From Earliella scabrosa (lineage: Eukaryota > Basidiomycota > Agaricomycetes > Polyporales > Polyporaceae), in assembly GCA_022605405.1 (NCBI GenBank), contig JABYQQ010000003.1:2108001-2172000 (forward strand): a DNA stretch of 64,000 nucleotides, written 5' to 3'. The translations under genes and the position numbers were made by a program. Under the pieces are notes generated by a model that did no database searches, was not told where the DNA came from, and saw nothing but the letters and a program-made list of their open reading frames with translations. Shown here piece after piece: positions 11,081 to 22,439 of this stretch (the first letter of the stretch is position 1; each line of letters begins with the position of its first letter).

Positions 11081-13250
11081 CTTCACTGCTCTCTTTGAAG
11101 CCAGTTCTTCTTCATTCTGTCTTTTTCTCTTGTCTCTCACTTTCATCTCATGCTGAGTGCTTGTAGATACTGTGACTGGTTTTGAACCTTGTGCTGGAAC
11201 AAACGATGTAACATTTCTCTTGAATTTCTGCTTGATATTTGTAGTATTCTATTGATCAATTAATTCACTCTTCTTTGTATTATTGATCACAGTCCATGGA
11301 CTATCTTCTGTGACTGGCTCAATAGGAAATGAATTATTATGATCCCATTGAAGTGCTGCATGCAAGGAGTTTGGCATATGATTTTCACCCTTCCATTGTC
11401 TGAATGAATAAATAAGCTCATTTCTGGTTGTTCCAACAACGTTTGGTGATATATTGCCTAAGTATCTGAGCTTGGTAATTTCATCTAGTAGCTCCAGCTC
11501 TCTGAGCTCCTGTCTAAGACTGCCTGAGATACCTCCAGTCAGTTTACTAGAATCAAATAACTGTATGATAATAGTGCCTTCTACACTAGATCCCCTTGAC
11601 AGACATGTATACACTGACTGGTGAGACCTGCAGTTCTGTAAATTACATACATTATTTGATCTAGTACGGCCCTGTGATGCAAAGTCTGTCATTGCAAAAT
11701 TTGGCACTACTGGTACTTGATCACAGTTCACCTCAAGTATCATTCCATGGGGCAGCTTACATTTGATCTTCTTGCTTTGATGAGACAGTGGAATCACATT
11801 CTGTGGTAACCCTGGCAATTTGATAGGCGTTGGTGCTGTAGTAAGCTTTACAAACAGAGTATCCAATGCAAATTGATTCTCTGAGATTGGTCTAGATGTC
11901 CATCCCACTATTTCACCCTCAGCACCACTTGTCACACCACACTCTGTAGCCTCATTGACTTTGATCATTACAGACATACCTATACATAAATCAAGCCTGC
12001 CAGGATGGTGTTCTGTCAGATGATGAGATAATTTCCAGAGTGTCTCCTGTAGTTCTGGATTGACAATATTAGTTGCCCTTCTGGGATTAACTCTTTTACT
12101 TCTTTGCCTTTTTGTTAAATTGCTATCATCTGACTCTGTACCCAACTTATCAATAGAATAAAATGTAACCAACTTCTGGTTACTTTCCTCAGCAAATCTC
12201 TGACAACCAAGTTCATTAATCTTATCTCTGTAGGTGTTCCAAGAAGTGATTACAGAGACATTTCTAAATCTAGCCTGATTCAACTTGGGCTTGCCTTCAC
12301 CCCTCCCAGCCACTCTAGACTGGATCAGTTGTATATCATCTGCAGTACATGCTTTATATCTCAGGTTCTCTAAGACAGTCTGCAACTTTGCATCCTCAGG
12401 TGTTTGTGACTTCTGTCTCATATTTTCCTTGAGAATAACAACTGTAGTAAATTGGTGCCAGAGCGCTTTTCCAATTGATGCCTTTTGCTCTAGGTGACTA
12501 TGGGTTCTGTGAATTACTCTTCCAACCTCATGAAAATAGAAAGGCTTGTCACTAACTGGAGGTGGCAGTTGAGCAAAGTCCCCAGCAAATATCATATTGA
12601 TACCACCAAAGGGAGCACCATCATTCTTTAGAGCTGCACACATTTTTGCACATATGTTGTACATGCTGCCACAGTCAAGCATGCTAACTCCATCCATAAA
12701 CATATACTCCACATTTTGCAGTCTTGATCTGACTTGCAGAAGTGATGTGACAGATTCTGTAGTATCTTTCTGTCTGAATCCAAGCACTGAGTGATATGTT
12801 GAGCCTCCTATAAGTGCAGCAGCAGAACCTGCAGGTGCTAGACACATGAATCTATAACTTTCCTTTCTCTCTGCAAAGAAATATGTCAATGCCTTGATTA
12901 CTTGGGATTTCTCTGTTCCTGCCATTTCCCCCAAATACATTTTCAGATGTTCACCACTGGGCTGCACAGCATGATGAGCCACAATCCCTAAATGCTCTCT
13001 CTTGCTCTTTCTTGAGGCTGTATTTCACTACAGTGTCATCTATTAGTTGCTGGGCTTCTGAATCTGTAGCTTGGAAATCTTTATGTAGAAAGTAGTTTTT
13101 CTCTATCAATTTCATCATTTGATTGTGATGGTATTGGACTTTTCTTTTGCTTGATCTCAGCATCTCTTGTCTGTAGTATCTCTTGTTGTCTGCACTCTAG
13201 AATATTCCGCCAATCTGAAGCAGTATGTTCTTGATTTACACTCAATTATG
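11081..13250 (-). pseudogene. Helitron PIF1-type DNA helicase (5' and central part), inactivated
   Basis: Minus strand. The beginning reads SDWRNILECRQQEILQTRD (about 13220-13160), then KKEQERAFR, then after a one-base insertion near 12985 AHHAVQPSGEHLKMYLGEMAGTEKS and the rest of a PIF1 helicase: APAGSAAAL, STYHSVLGF, EYMFMDGVSML, FGGINMIFAGDFAQLPPP, KALWHQFTTVVILKENMRQ, and a late segment ending in a TAG at 11249-11251, after which the same frame stays open to the hAT edge. Walker A would normally read GTGKS but is GTEKS; Walker B DE is DG. Both changes should abolish ATP hydrolysis. The family role is unwinding during rolling-circle transposition. The 5' end is cut by a family A repeat at 13246. 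Confidence 0.8.
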
Positions 13251-14083
13251 ATTGATGAGTTTACGAATTAATTGTTCTTATGGGGAGCTTCTGGCCCAGC
13301 GCTTGTGACGCAACTCGATCACCGTGGGAAAAGTTTTTGTTACTCTTCCATACAACTTATGTCATCTCAGGTAACAAAATTACTTACTTTAGACACCCAC
13401 CACAGGGTTAGGGTTGGAATTTCTTACTTGTTTCTTATCACTGGACACAGCCACATTGACTACTTTTCTTATGCTCTCCCCCACGGCTCGGCTGCTGGCA
13501 TGGCTGGTACTTACTACATTGTGTTGGCACATGCTCCATGGTCTATTGGCGTCTATACTATTAGTTACTAGTGGCTCTGCCTATCACTTCTAATGGCTTC
13601 ATCTACTAGTGTCTATACTTGTAACTCTGTAACAAACATGTTTTGACATTGTTTGGTAGACATGATCTGCATCTTTTAGATGGACTTACTTCAAGTGTGT
13701 ATGAACTATTAGTATAAAAGTTATAGCTCATATACACTTGCCCAAATGCAGAAGGTTGGCTGGGTTGTGAGCATGATTTGGCTTCAGTATGCATATGTGG
13801 TCACACTAGATCATTGTCCATTATATATTGATCTTCTAGGCCCGTTACACATCTATTTAATCCACTTCAACGTGTATCAACAAATGCATTTATTGGCCAA
13901 ATGTTCGAAAGTTGCAATGATTGTCAACTTTTCATACTTCAATGTACATATAAGAGCTCAAGAGTATATGGGATGAATAGAGATGATACAATAGAGAATT
14001 ATCATCATTTTTCCGTAATATCTGCTATAGAACTGATGGAGTTATTGAGTAAACAGTGAATAGATCGTTCAGTTGTGATTCCT
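13246..14083 (+). repeat. Family A non-autonomous element, copy A1 (3' truncated)
   Basis: Starts TTATGATTGATGAG and follows the copy at 53985-54918 closely (same AGTTTACGAATTAATTG start, CACCGTGGGAAAAG, GATGATACAATAGAGAATTA). Similarity stops near 14083, before the last part present in A4. It contains no credible gene; short open frames recur in other copies only because the copies are alike. It interrupts the 5' end of the helicase pseudogene. Confidence 0.7.
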
Positions 14084-14499
14084 GCTACCGACTTAGGTAG
14101 TGGGTCTCTGTGGATGATCGACTCCACCTTAGCCGGTCCAACGTCACATGACCTTTCACGTGAGGGTTCTGTGGCAGTCTCGCCTCTTGATCCATCTCGC
14201 CCGTCGCAAGCACGCGATCCGTGTTGTTGACACGTCACTCACATGCCCAGTTCAACAACATGTACTGTCTCCCACGGTTTCACTCAGCTATAAACCCGCT
14301 GCGCTGCTTACATTGCCCTCACGCTCCCCCCTTGGATGACTGCTCTCTCTGGTGGATGAGCTGAAGAAATCAATGAGGTACATGTGTTGTGTGCTTCTGA
14401 CACAGCCCGTACTGCTGCAGTTGGTCTCCCTAATACCGCCAATTACTTGCGCCTGGTCCTGTAACTAACTAAACTGTGTTAGCCACCTTGATCTTGTTC

Positions 14500-15447
14500 C
14501 GCGTGGTCCCGCGCGATCTCCACAACAGGGACTATGTCTTCTGCATTGCGCGGGCCTTCCAAATGCTTGCCTCCTCTGGTGTTGCCTCCCCGTCTTCTGC
14601 CTTCTGTCACCAGTGCCGCTTCCGCTGCTCGCAGGCTTCATAAAGTCCTTCATGTTGACTCATCACCATCCCTCCACATTAATCATTCGAGCGCTCCTGC
14701 ACTCATGGATCATTCCACCGTCGCCTTGCAACTCGTCCTCCACAGATACTTCAATACACCCTCTCTGCTCGTCCACGGACGTGGCAAGCATCCGTTCCTG
14801 TCCGCTCTTGTGCACAATGAGTTGAAGACTCGATTTGCTGTTTTCCTTGCTCGGTACGTTCCCTGCCCCTCTGTTTATGTGTCGCCTCACAGTACAGTAG
14901 CGCATTCTCTGACCAGATCGCATTGCGGTCCTCAATGTGGTCCTGTGGTGCAGTGCTCGGTGCCATTGGGGCTTTCGCTTACCTCACCGACTTGCCACAT
15001 GTCGGTCCATACGTCTTCTATGTCGAGCATTAGCAGTACGTCGCCTTCGTGAACCATTTCCTCAACCACCAGCAGATGATGATGCTGCTCCGCAATCACT
15101 CCATTCCCAACCATGAACCAGACTACTGCGCCACCTCCCCGCTCAACGACTTTTCTGGCATCTCCCACGCGATCGCCCTCGTCTGGGACACTGTTCGTGT
15201 CAACATCCTCGTCACCAGCATGGCCACTTATGCCAGCTCACCCTCTGTCCCCCTTGTGTTCAAGAGTCCTACAGCTCTGACCAATTACATTGCTGCCAAC
15301 GGGATTTGCTGTCCCTATCCCAAGTTGACGCTGTATTATCGCTCCCTCCTTCATCTCGACTGCATCACTCACAATCCCTCCAAGGCCGCGGCGCTTGCAA
15401 CGATGTCTGATCACGGTGTGGAGTTCCGGACCCATGCCGCGGAATGA
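14500..15447 (+). pseudogene. Unrecognised multi-exon gene, broken by an in-frame TAG
   Basis: A coding-like first exon runs from about 14700 (LVLHRYFNTPSLLVHGRGKH, LVHNELKTRFAVFLAR) to a GTACG donor at 14853. After an intron it resumes near 14918 as IALRSSMWSCGAVLGAIGAF, AYLTDLPHVGPYVFYVEH, then meets TAG near 15031 and continues in frame: QYVAFVNHFLNHQQMMML, EPDYCATSPLNDFSGISHA, VNILVTSMATYASSP, ANGICCPYPKLTLYYRSLLH, stopping after HAAE at 15445-15447. I do not recognise the family. The single TAG may replace a CAG. It lies between transposon pieces and could be a relict or captured gene. Confidence 0.45.
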
Positions 15448-15869
15448 GATCACGGTGCGGATGGAACCGTCAGGCCTTGTTCTCCCTCATCTATATGTGC
15501 ATGCAGCGTACGCTCCTATGGGAATCGAGAATGCATGGTAGTGGTCTATGAGGGTGTGCTATCTGGTCTGCGTACAGTGTGGACTCGAGGAGGTGCCCCT
15601 AGACGTGCAGCCCATAACTTCGTTGAGGCGCGTGTCCATACCCCTCACTGTCCTTGTTTGTAATGTATCGCGCGTAGACACTGTACAAGTCAATTGAATC
15701 TGCGAACATGTCCAACAAAAGCATCCTTGCGCATCTGCCACCTTCCCACATGGCCCAGATCACATGTCCCGGTGGCGTAGATGGCAGATGGTCTGACTCT
15801 ACCTCCTCTCCTATCATGCTCGTTGTTCGGCGACTGTCTTTTCCCCGCTATGGTTCAGAATCACAAGTA

Positions 15870-16215
15870 TGTCCACGGACATTCTTTCTTCCATCTCATG
15901 CTGATCTTTTCCAGACTTTCACGCGAGCTGCATGACGAAATCCTCTCCTATCTCGCTCCTTGCGTGGCGCAATACGTGTTCGTATGTCTACAACATTGCG
16001 GTAGAGGCATACGATCGTGATCCCGCTCAGGTTGTGAAGCCTTATGTCGGTCAATCAAGGCCGTTCCTCGACTTGGTGAATGTGCATGGTGCGCACTATC
16101 TTCCGTTGTTTTCCGTTCCCGCCTCAAAGTGCATCATACAGGAGTGCTTCTTGCTGGGCTTTCGGCCCTTCCCATCCTTCTCTGTGACCTTTCCACCCTG
16201 CCCAACCTGTTAACA
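15870..16215 (+). pseudogene. Possible F-box-type protein fragment
   Basis: The segment near 15915 reads LSRELHDEILSYL, which resembles an F-box start. A second frame beginning near 15940 reads ISLLAWRNTCSYVYNIAVEA and DPAQVVKPYVGQSRPFLDLV, which has the flavour of the region following the F-box in a large mushroom family. The two lie in different frames, so either a short intron or a frameshift separates them. It is cut at 16288 by a family C repeat. Low confidence. Confidence 0.3.
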
Positions 16216-16287
16216 CTCACCATCAGCAAGTCTGACCTCGACGGTTTCAACACTGGACTGGCAAGACTAGGCTTCAATGTCATACTC

Positions 16288-17286
16288 ACTTGGTTTAAAG
16301 TGGGCCATGTCTGGCATGAACGATTGATGAGTGTTTAATTGCTACATACATATTGCATCTGTGTTTATACAAAGATAGACCAGAAAATAGATGACATGAA
16401 TATTAGCAATTGAGACAAGTTGAGCTTTCTTCAACACACTTCTTGCATAATGTGTCATATCAGCTCATCAATGTATTCAACTGATATATAGAAGTTCGAT
16501 ATATATAATGGAGACCATTTGATATACATCAATTGATAAATGAACAGCTCAAGAACGCTATGATTTGCAAACATGTTATTCAAGTCTAATGAAACACCTA
16601 CTACAAGTCAATCACTAAGAGTCAATGTTTATCTTTACATGCTTCATAGTAGTATACCCTACTTGATGTGTTCCATGAACACACAGCATCATGGACTTAC
16701 TTCTGTGGATTGATTTATAGAAGAGCAAAAAATATAGTAACTATTGAAACAGCATCACACAATTATCATCAAAGTAGCAGAGTATAGGTGACTGTTCATC
16801 TCTTATCAATTAATGAATCAGTGTGATACATGTAAATATAGTGATGTGGTGTGGTCAAAGAAGGGTGAAAGAATCTGTAGGAAAGTTACATATATATTTA
16901 GCTACAACAGTATAACACAGATAGTGACTCATGGTTCAATAATTGTATTTTGTAAGTAATCTATTCAAATAGAGCTGTAAAATTCGAACAGAATGATATA
17001 CAATATGTGATGATAGCACCACACAGTAAGAAGTTACTGAAGTTGTACAATGTAAGTGACTGTGATGTCACATGGAAAAAAAAGCCCATAAGCGCCGAAA
17101 ACAGCATCCAGGCTGTGCTATGGGCGCTTATTTGGCGTTTAACTGTACTTATCTAGTAAGTACTGCTACTTACTGCTGTAAGCTGAGTTTCAATGTTTTT
17201 CCCACGGGGCAAGATCATGGTGACATCTCTCTGGCTGGTGTCTGGCTGCATAAAGAATGATTTCTTCGTACCTCATCAATCGTAAT
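16288..17286 (+). repeat. Family C non-autonomous element, copy C1
   Basis: The left end is ACTTGGTTTAAAGTGGGCC, then CATGTCTGGCATGAACGATTGATGAG split over 16308-16331; the right end is CCTCATCAATCGTAA at 17271-17285. The inner part is AT-rich and non-coding. The last 320 bp (AACAGAATGATATACAATATG ... GTGACATCTCTCTGGCTGG) recur inverted at 53605-53984 and, diverged, at 45340-45620 and 55180-55310. No target-site duplication was found. Confidence 0.6.
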
Positions 17287-17597
17287 TTCCCCAAAATCTT
17301 CTGCCAGCGTCACACACATGATCTGTCAGGCCACAATTTCCGACTGAAAGCCTGTCATGGTCGTGGCGTCCATCAACAAAAGCCCAGTATACCCTTTTTG
17401 ACGAGGTACCCATTCTGCGCTGTGTAGCTTCGTTTCACTGACTGTTGCAATATGTGGGTATGCCGACTTGACGTTGGCGCAGAGGACTCTCCTTTGCAGT
17501 TGCTCACATAAGCAATGATTGCTGGAATTGCTGCAGCCGTTCGAATTCACGTATGTGTTCTATCCCATTGCATGGGCAGACTATGCAGATCCCACAC
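17287..17597. other. Unassigned 310-bp interval
   Basis: Unique-looking sequence between C1 and B1. A minus-strand open frame (17326-17550) has no recognisable motif. Nothing else was seen. Confidence 0.3.
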
Positions 17598-19381
17598 ATT
17601 ACGATTGATGAGAGAATCGAAGAAATCGTCCTTTAAGAGCGACGTTCTCCGCCAAAACGCGTGACGGAAAGTTGTGCCCATGGGAATAATATTCAATCTC
17701 CGATTACACAGAGTAAGAGCAGAGTAAGTGCTGACATAAGCACTCATAACAAAGTTTCTTACTGAGCCAACCCTAGACTGGGGTTGGCTGAGCCGCGCGG
17801 GACCCTGTTAGACGCCCACAGCACTGCCACCATGGCTGGCTTTGTTTTTGTTCTATGCATTCCACACTATTAGTAGTTACATAGTAATTAAAGCTATAAC
17901 TGGGCTTGTATACCCTATAAACGCAAAATAAGCGCCCAAACGGCCGAAAATCCGACGTTTTGCCAGCCTTGCTTCAACCAAGGCTGGCAAAACATTTCGG
18001 ATTTTCGGCCGATGGTGCTCCACAGTTCCTTGTCACATGACTTCTGACAATCTCAGATTGTAGCCATAGATTATGCGGACCAAATGATATATATCACTAT
18101 ATGTTTCTAATCAAAACTGTATGTGTTAAAGTCTAAATACAATTGCCCAAATCGGGAAGGATGGGCTGTTTTTCGCATCTCATGGGCGCTCTGTGGGCGC
18201 CTATTCTGCCAAATCCGGCAAGCAGAGTCATAAGTATTGACTTGAATGTATATCTCTGTCAGTTTCTACTCAATCAATGAAGTATTATATACCATTGAAA
18301 CCAGAAAAATCAGCTCTGTTCAATGGGACTGCTTTGAAGACATTCTGGATACAACTTAGCCAAATATTTACTGTTAACTAAGTAACATTCTCTTATATCT
18401 ATGAGATGCACATCCATACATAGATTACAGTGTATAGTATGGTGAGTTTAGTGATGTGCCGGGCCGGGCTTGAAGCCCGGAAGCCCTGGGTACCCGGCTC
18501 TCATAAGCCCTGCCCTGCCCGGCCCTAGTAGTGGGCTTATAGGGCTCGAGGGCCCGGGCTTCAGATACTGAAAGCCTGAGCCCGGCCTGCAAGCCCGGGC
18601 TTGTCTCGATAAGGATATGTGCCGGAGTCCGGCATTAATGGGTGGCTGAAAACTGTATATTAGTGATGCGGAGGTCACGACCGATGAGATCTGTCATCAA
18701 ACCTTGATTGCTTCATGGCCTCCAACACTGCAGCATGGGCGCTCGCCGCTGAACGGTACCTCTCAGTGAGCGAACCTGTCTATAGCTCCAATCTATCGTA
18801 TTCTTACCCCATATTAGCTTGTATCATCAAGTCTGACGGACTCTGTGACTCAAGACAGTGAGTGGTCGGACTGGGCGGTCGGTGTGGACGTGTGGTGTGG
18901 GAATAGAGAGACAATTAGAGTTATTAGTAAGCCTGATCAATCTTGCACTCGAACCGCTTATCTAAACGGTATGCAGCCGCTTATAGAACACGGCGCAGGA
19001 CCCGTAACAGCTTCATAGGCTGGGAATCAGTGTCCGGTGAGTTGTCTATTCCCACTATAGTTGCTTGTTGAGTGCTAAAGTCTACAGAACACGAGCGAGA
19101 AGATGTTTTGATTCATATTGGCAGGCCTATAAGACATTAGCTGTTAATATATATTACACTAACATAAGCCCGGGCTTAAGCCCGACCCGGCCTGAGCCCA
19201 GCCTGAGCCCTCCTGGAGAGCCAGGCCTGACATTTCTGTGAGCCCCAGCCCTCATAGGCCCGGCCCAGCCCCAGGCAGTTGAGCCCGGCCCGGCCTGGCA
19301 CATCACTAGGTGAGTTTTCTTATGAATATACCCCCACTCATCAATCGTATCCTGCCAGACATGGCCTACTTCTCAACAAGT
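17598..19381 (+). repeat. Family B non-autonomous element, copy B1, interrupted by a hAT MITE
   Basis: Starts ATTACGATTGATGAG and ends CTCATCAATCGTATCCTG ... CTTCTCAACAAGT. Without the nested MITE and its duplicated 8 bp the element is about 916 bp. A 71-bp hairpin occupies 17941-18011: arms CGGCCGAAAATCCGA / CGTTTTGCCAGCCTTG and their complements around a short CTTCAAC loop. Copies B2 (23417-24268) and B3 (43713-44720) share the same ends and order. No coding capacity. No target-site duplication is visible at any of the three copies. Confidence 0.75.
18449..19308 (+). mobile_element. Non-autonomous hAT element (MITE), 860 bp, GC-rich ends
   Basis: Termini are TAGTGATGTGCCGGGCCGGG on the left and the complement of TAGTGATGTGCCAGGCCGGG on the right. 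A perfect 8-bp duplication, GGTGAGTT, lies at 18441-18448 and 19309-19316. About 200 bp at each end consist of repeated GCCCGGGCTT / AAGCCCGGGC blocks. The centre (18660-19140) is non-coding. The 8-bp TSD and the TAGTG start fit hAT, but the terminus differs from the autonomous hAT at 4293. Confidence 0.85.
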
Positions 19382-21122
19382 TCATCCCCTCACTCCCTAC
19401 CATGCTTGCACACCAAGTACATCTGCCCTCCCCAAGTCCAAACACTCGCTGATCCTGGCTCGTTCTTGACACTTATCGATCCTCTTTATCGCCACCAGGA
19501 CCGATCCCGGGCGCACGAACAGCGGGCCATCCCTCCCTCATCCTGGGTCTGGGACGCAAACTACTCTTGCGCCAGCATTTGCACAGACAGCAATCTCGAA
19601 ACGCCTGACGGATTCATTACTGTTGGGGGAACCCCACAGTGTCTACTGTACACACGATCTGCTCGCCATCCTCTGCCCTTCCAATCCCACCCGCAGGCAT
19701 TGATCATGTAGCGTGTGTTGTCGCACAGCACGCCTGATAGCTATCTGTACATCGGACTATCCTACCCTATGACAAGCATATTGTCTGCTGTGTTGTTCGC
19801 GCCTGCTGCCGTGCTATGCAGACTGTCAGACCTGTTATCAATGTGTTGTATGCTGGCTGACACTCACAATATGGCCAGGACCTCTGCGCGTTGTTTGAAT
19901 GCACGCAATTTGCCACCCTCAATTCTGCACACTGCCCACTCCGTTGGATCATGGCTACCTACGGACAAATCAGATACGAGTTCTGCACCACCGCCGGTAG
20001 CTGGGATCGCAACTCCTGCGGGCAAATCCAACCCTGCAGTCGCTTGTGGGTGTACCCTTGTACCTGTCGCAGGTTTGGGAATGGTGGATGTCTTACTCTG
20101 TCGTTTTACCCAGACCCCAACATCACGGGCTTGGGTGCTGGTTGGGTGAGGGGTGGGCTTTCAGGTTGTGTCCACCACCCCGTTGCTGTCGCAGCTGTTC
20201 ATGTCTCAGGTGCTACTGTGTGTGACAGGGGTGTGAAACCCCCTTTACATTTGTTGATACCCTTCATGTAGGGACCGCTGCGCCTCTGCCTCACTTCCAA
20301 TTCGGACCGTTAAGCCATCATTGGCCCCCTTTCCCCGACATCTCAAGCACTCTTCGGATGACAACCACATGCCCATGCGACATTTTGTCCCCATGTCCCG
20401 GGACCGTTGCATGCTCCGTATTGCCCAAGATCGGCCAACAAATTGTGCTCAGAATCACCAGCGCGCCACATTCATCGTCATGCGCCACCGTCCCCTCTCT
20501 GTCACGACTGCTGAACGCAATCAAATGTCAATTGGGGCTTGGAGAGACCCGTTGCAACCTCGTTCTGGTACCATCCCTCTCCCTGATCGACCTCTCGATC
20601 ATGCGCACGCCACGTCTCTGCTCTCAGTGGCAAGTCGCCACCCGCTGTCGCCTCTCGCTCATGCCTGTCAGATCTGTATGATAGGCGCCTCCGTTCATGT
20701 GCTGTAGTATCTGAGGTCCTTGTGTCTGGGGTCCTCCCTGGTGCTAGCTCAGCGCTGTAGTGTAGCCTTCTGTTCTTTGTTCGCTCCATTACCATTGCGT
20801 TCCCAGCTGCTTCTGCATGCTTCTGTGTGCTGTATCTCATCTGCTGCTTGACTGCTCCACAATCCACTGCACTAGTTCTGACAATGCCGACCAGTGGACT
20901 CATCGTGGGAGGGTGATTGAACAGTCTCAATTGTGCCTATTGGCCCTCGGAATGACTGTTGCAACCTCGTTATGGTCCCATTCCAGTCCCTGTATTTGTT
21001 CCTGAGTGTCTTGCTCCAGAGACCACTAGATGGTGCCCTGGAACTGTCATTCAGACGTTCCTCTGCCGACCACCCAGCTGACTCTTTGGCCTTTGTGCCC
21101 TACTGCTCTGCACACGTACACC
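19382..21122. other. Unassigned interval, possibly relict genic DNA
   Basis: Moderate GC, several short open frames on both strands (for example 19310-19711 and 20321-20707 on plus), none with a motif I recognise. It may be the upstream part of the unrecognised gene starting at 21123 or captured host sequence. No repeat ends or inverted repeats were noticed. Confidence 0.3.
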
Positions 21123-21919
21123 ATGCCCCCTCCTCCTGGACCCATCACCGTGCCCAAGATCCAACTTCCCATCTGGTTGGTGCATACTGCTGTTGTAATT
21201 GGGTATGTGATTGCACCTAGTTGCCGGATCATCGCATTGAGTACTGACTGCAAATTGCAGCCATCTTAGATGGATCTATTCGTTTGCTGGTCCAGATCAT
21301 CGTTTCTCGCTGACCCAAATACTGATTGGGGCTGGCTGGGGCAATGACAGAGACGAGCATGTGCTCTCCTATGTCGGCTGCCCACTGACGATGTTCATCG
21401 TTGGCATCTTATGCAAATTCAGCATCTCCACCAATTCCGACCATCGCCTGACAGTAGTGGTCAAGATGCTTCGTGAGCAGAATGTCGACACATCCAAGGA
21501 TCTTCTCTATATGTCGCAACCCTCTCCAGGTACGTGACATAAGCATTTCATGACTCGTCATTCAACTAGGAAGACACCCTCACTGCATATGCATCCCATG
21601 CTACTGAACCTCAGGTCTGTAATCATCGTAAATGTGTCAGCTCTTCTACTACTGACAATCTACACAGTTGTTCAACATGATGTTTCATGCAGAGGACATC
21701 TTTGAGAGCAAGGTGCACCTGAAGCGGCTCGATCCTTTCGACCTGGCACGAGATGATGTAGTTATGTTAGAAGTCAGGTTGGTGAGGGAGGATGTTGGTC
21801 GCGGAGGGAAATGGCGTGAGTACACGTCTCACTTTGAGGTGCACTCTCTGTCCCGTATTTTTGCTAGTCTGCAGCCGGAGCGGATGCTCCCAGATGAGCA
21901 CTCTGCGTGGGGCTTGTAG
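21123..21919 (+). pseudogene. Unrecognised multi-exon gene, possibly degenerate
   Basis: An ATG at 21123 opens MPPPPGPITVPKIQLPIWLV and a likely first exon to 21202. An intron 21203-21260 (GTATGTG ... TGCAG) joins in frame to HLRWIYSFAGPDHRFSLTQI, then LIGAGWGNDRDEHVLSYVGC and PLTMFIVGILCKFS, ending at a GTACGT donor near 21529. A last open block 21668-21919 reads FNMMFHAEDIFESKVHLKRL ... VVMLEVRLVREDVGRG and ends QPERMLPDEHSAWGL followed by TAG. Joining the middle exon to the last one by simple splicing gives a stop, so one indel may be present. A hydrophobic stretch (WLVHTAVVIG) is seen near the start. Family unknown. Confidence 0.4.
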
Positions 21920-22439
21920 CTATGTCGCTGTAATCAACTTTGTATCCTCTATGCATATGTGAGATTGCCTTCGAATTTAGATGACCCACCCAACTATTCC
22001 CCATAGTGCCAGTCTGTATATAGACACTCATGCTCTCTTCTCCTTCCCATCAACGTCTGCCATGCCCACCGTCGCCGGCTCGTATAGCAGCACTCCAGCC
22101 TCTGTTCTAGTTGACAATGCTGCACAGTTCTCGCTTGTATCGACCAAGTTCGCCATTGTTCTTGGCCGCAATTGGATCACAGCAAGTGGGGCATGCATAA
22201 CCAGTCTCATTGTGAGCAACCCATTGCCTGGCTCCCATCCAATCTCCACCGACATTGAGTGAATTTGTTCTCCATCCTGTAAGTGATGTCGCTGCCTGTC
22301 CCCCCCTCATGCTAATGCATGCTGCCCAGTCTTGATATATACTTCCAATCAAGGTCTACCATGTCCTGCCAAGGACCAGGCTGTTGCATCGTCCTCCCGT
22401 GCCGCCAGGAGTAGTGTGTGGCAGGCTACAGAGTGAGTA

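Noticed and set aside
11249..12982. Functional host PIF1 helicase
   Set aside because: Walker A and B changes, a frameshift at the start, a Helitron-type context and a tail split by a transposon make it a Helitron relict.
13404..13420. GGGTTAGGGTT, telomere-like
   Set aside because: Only about one and a half TTAGGG units, and it recurs at the same place in family A copies A2 and A4, so it is part of that repeat and not an interstitial telomere.
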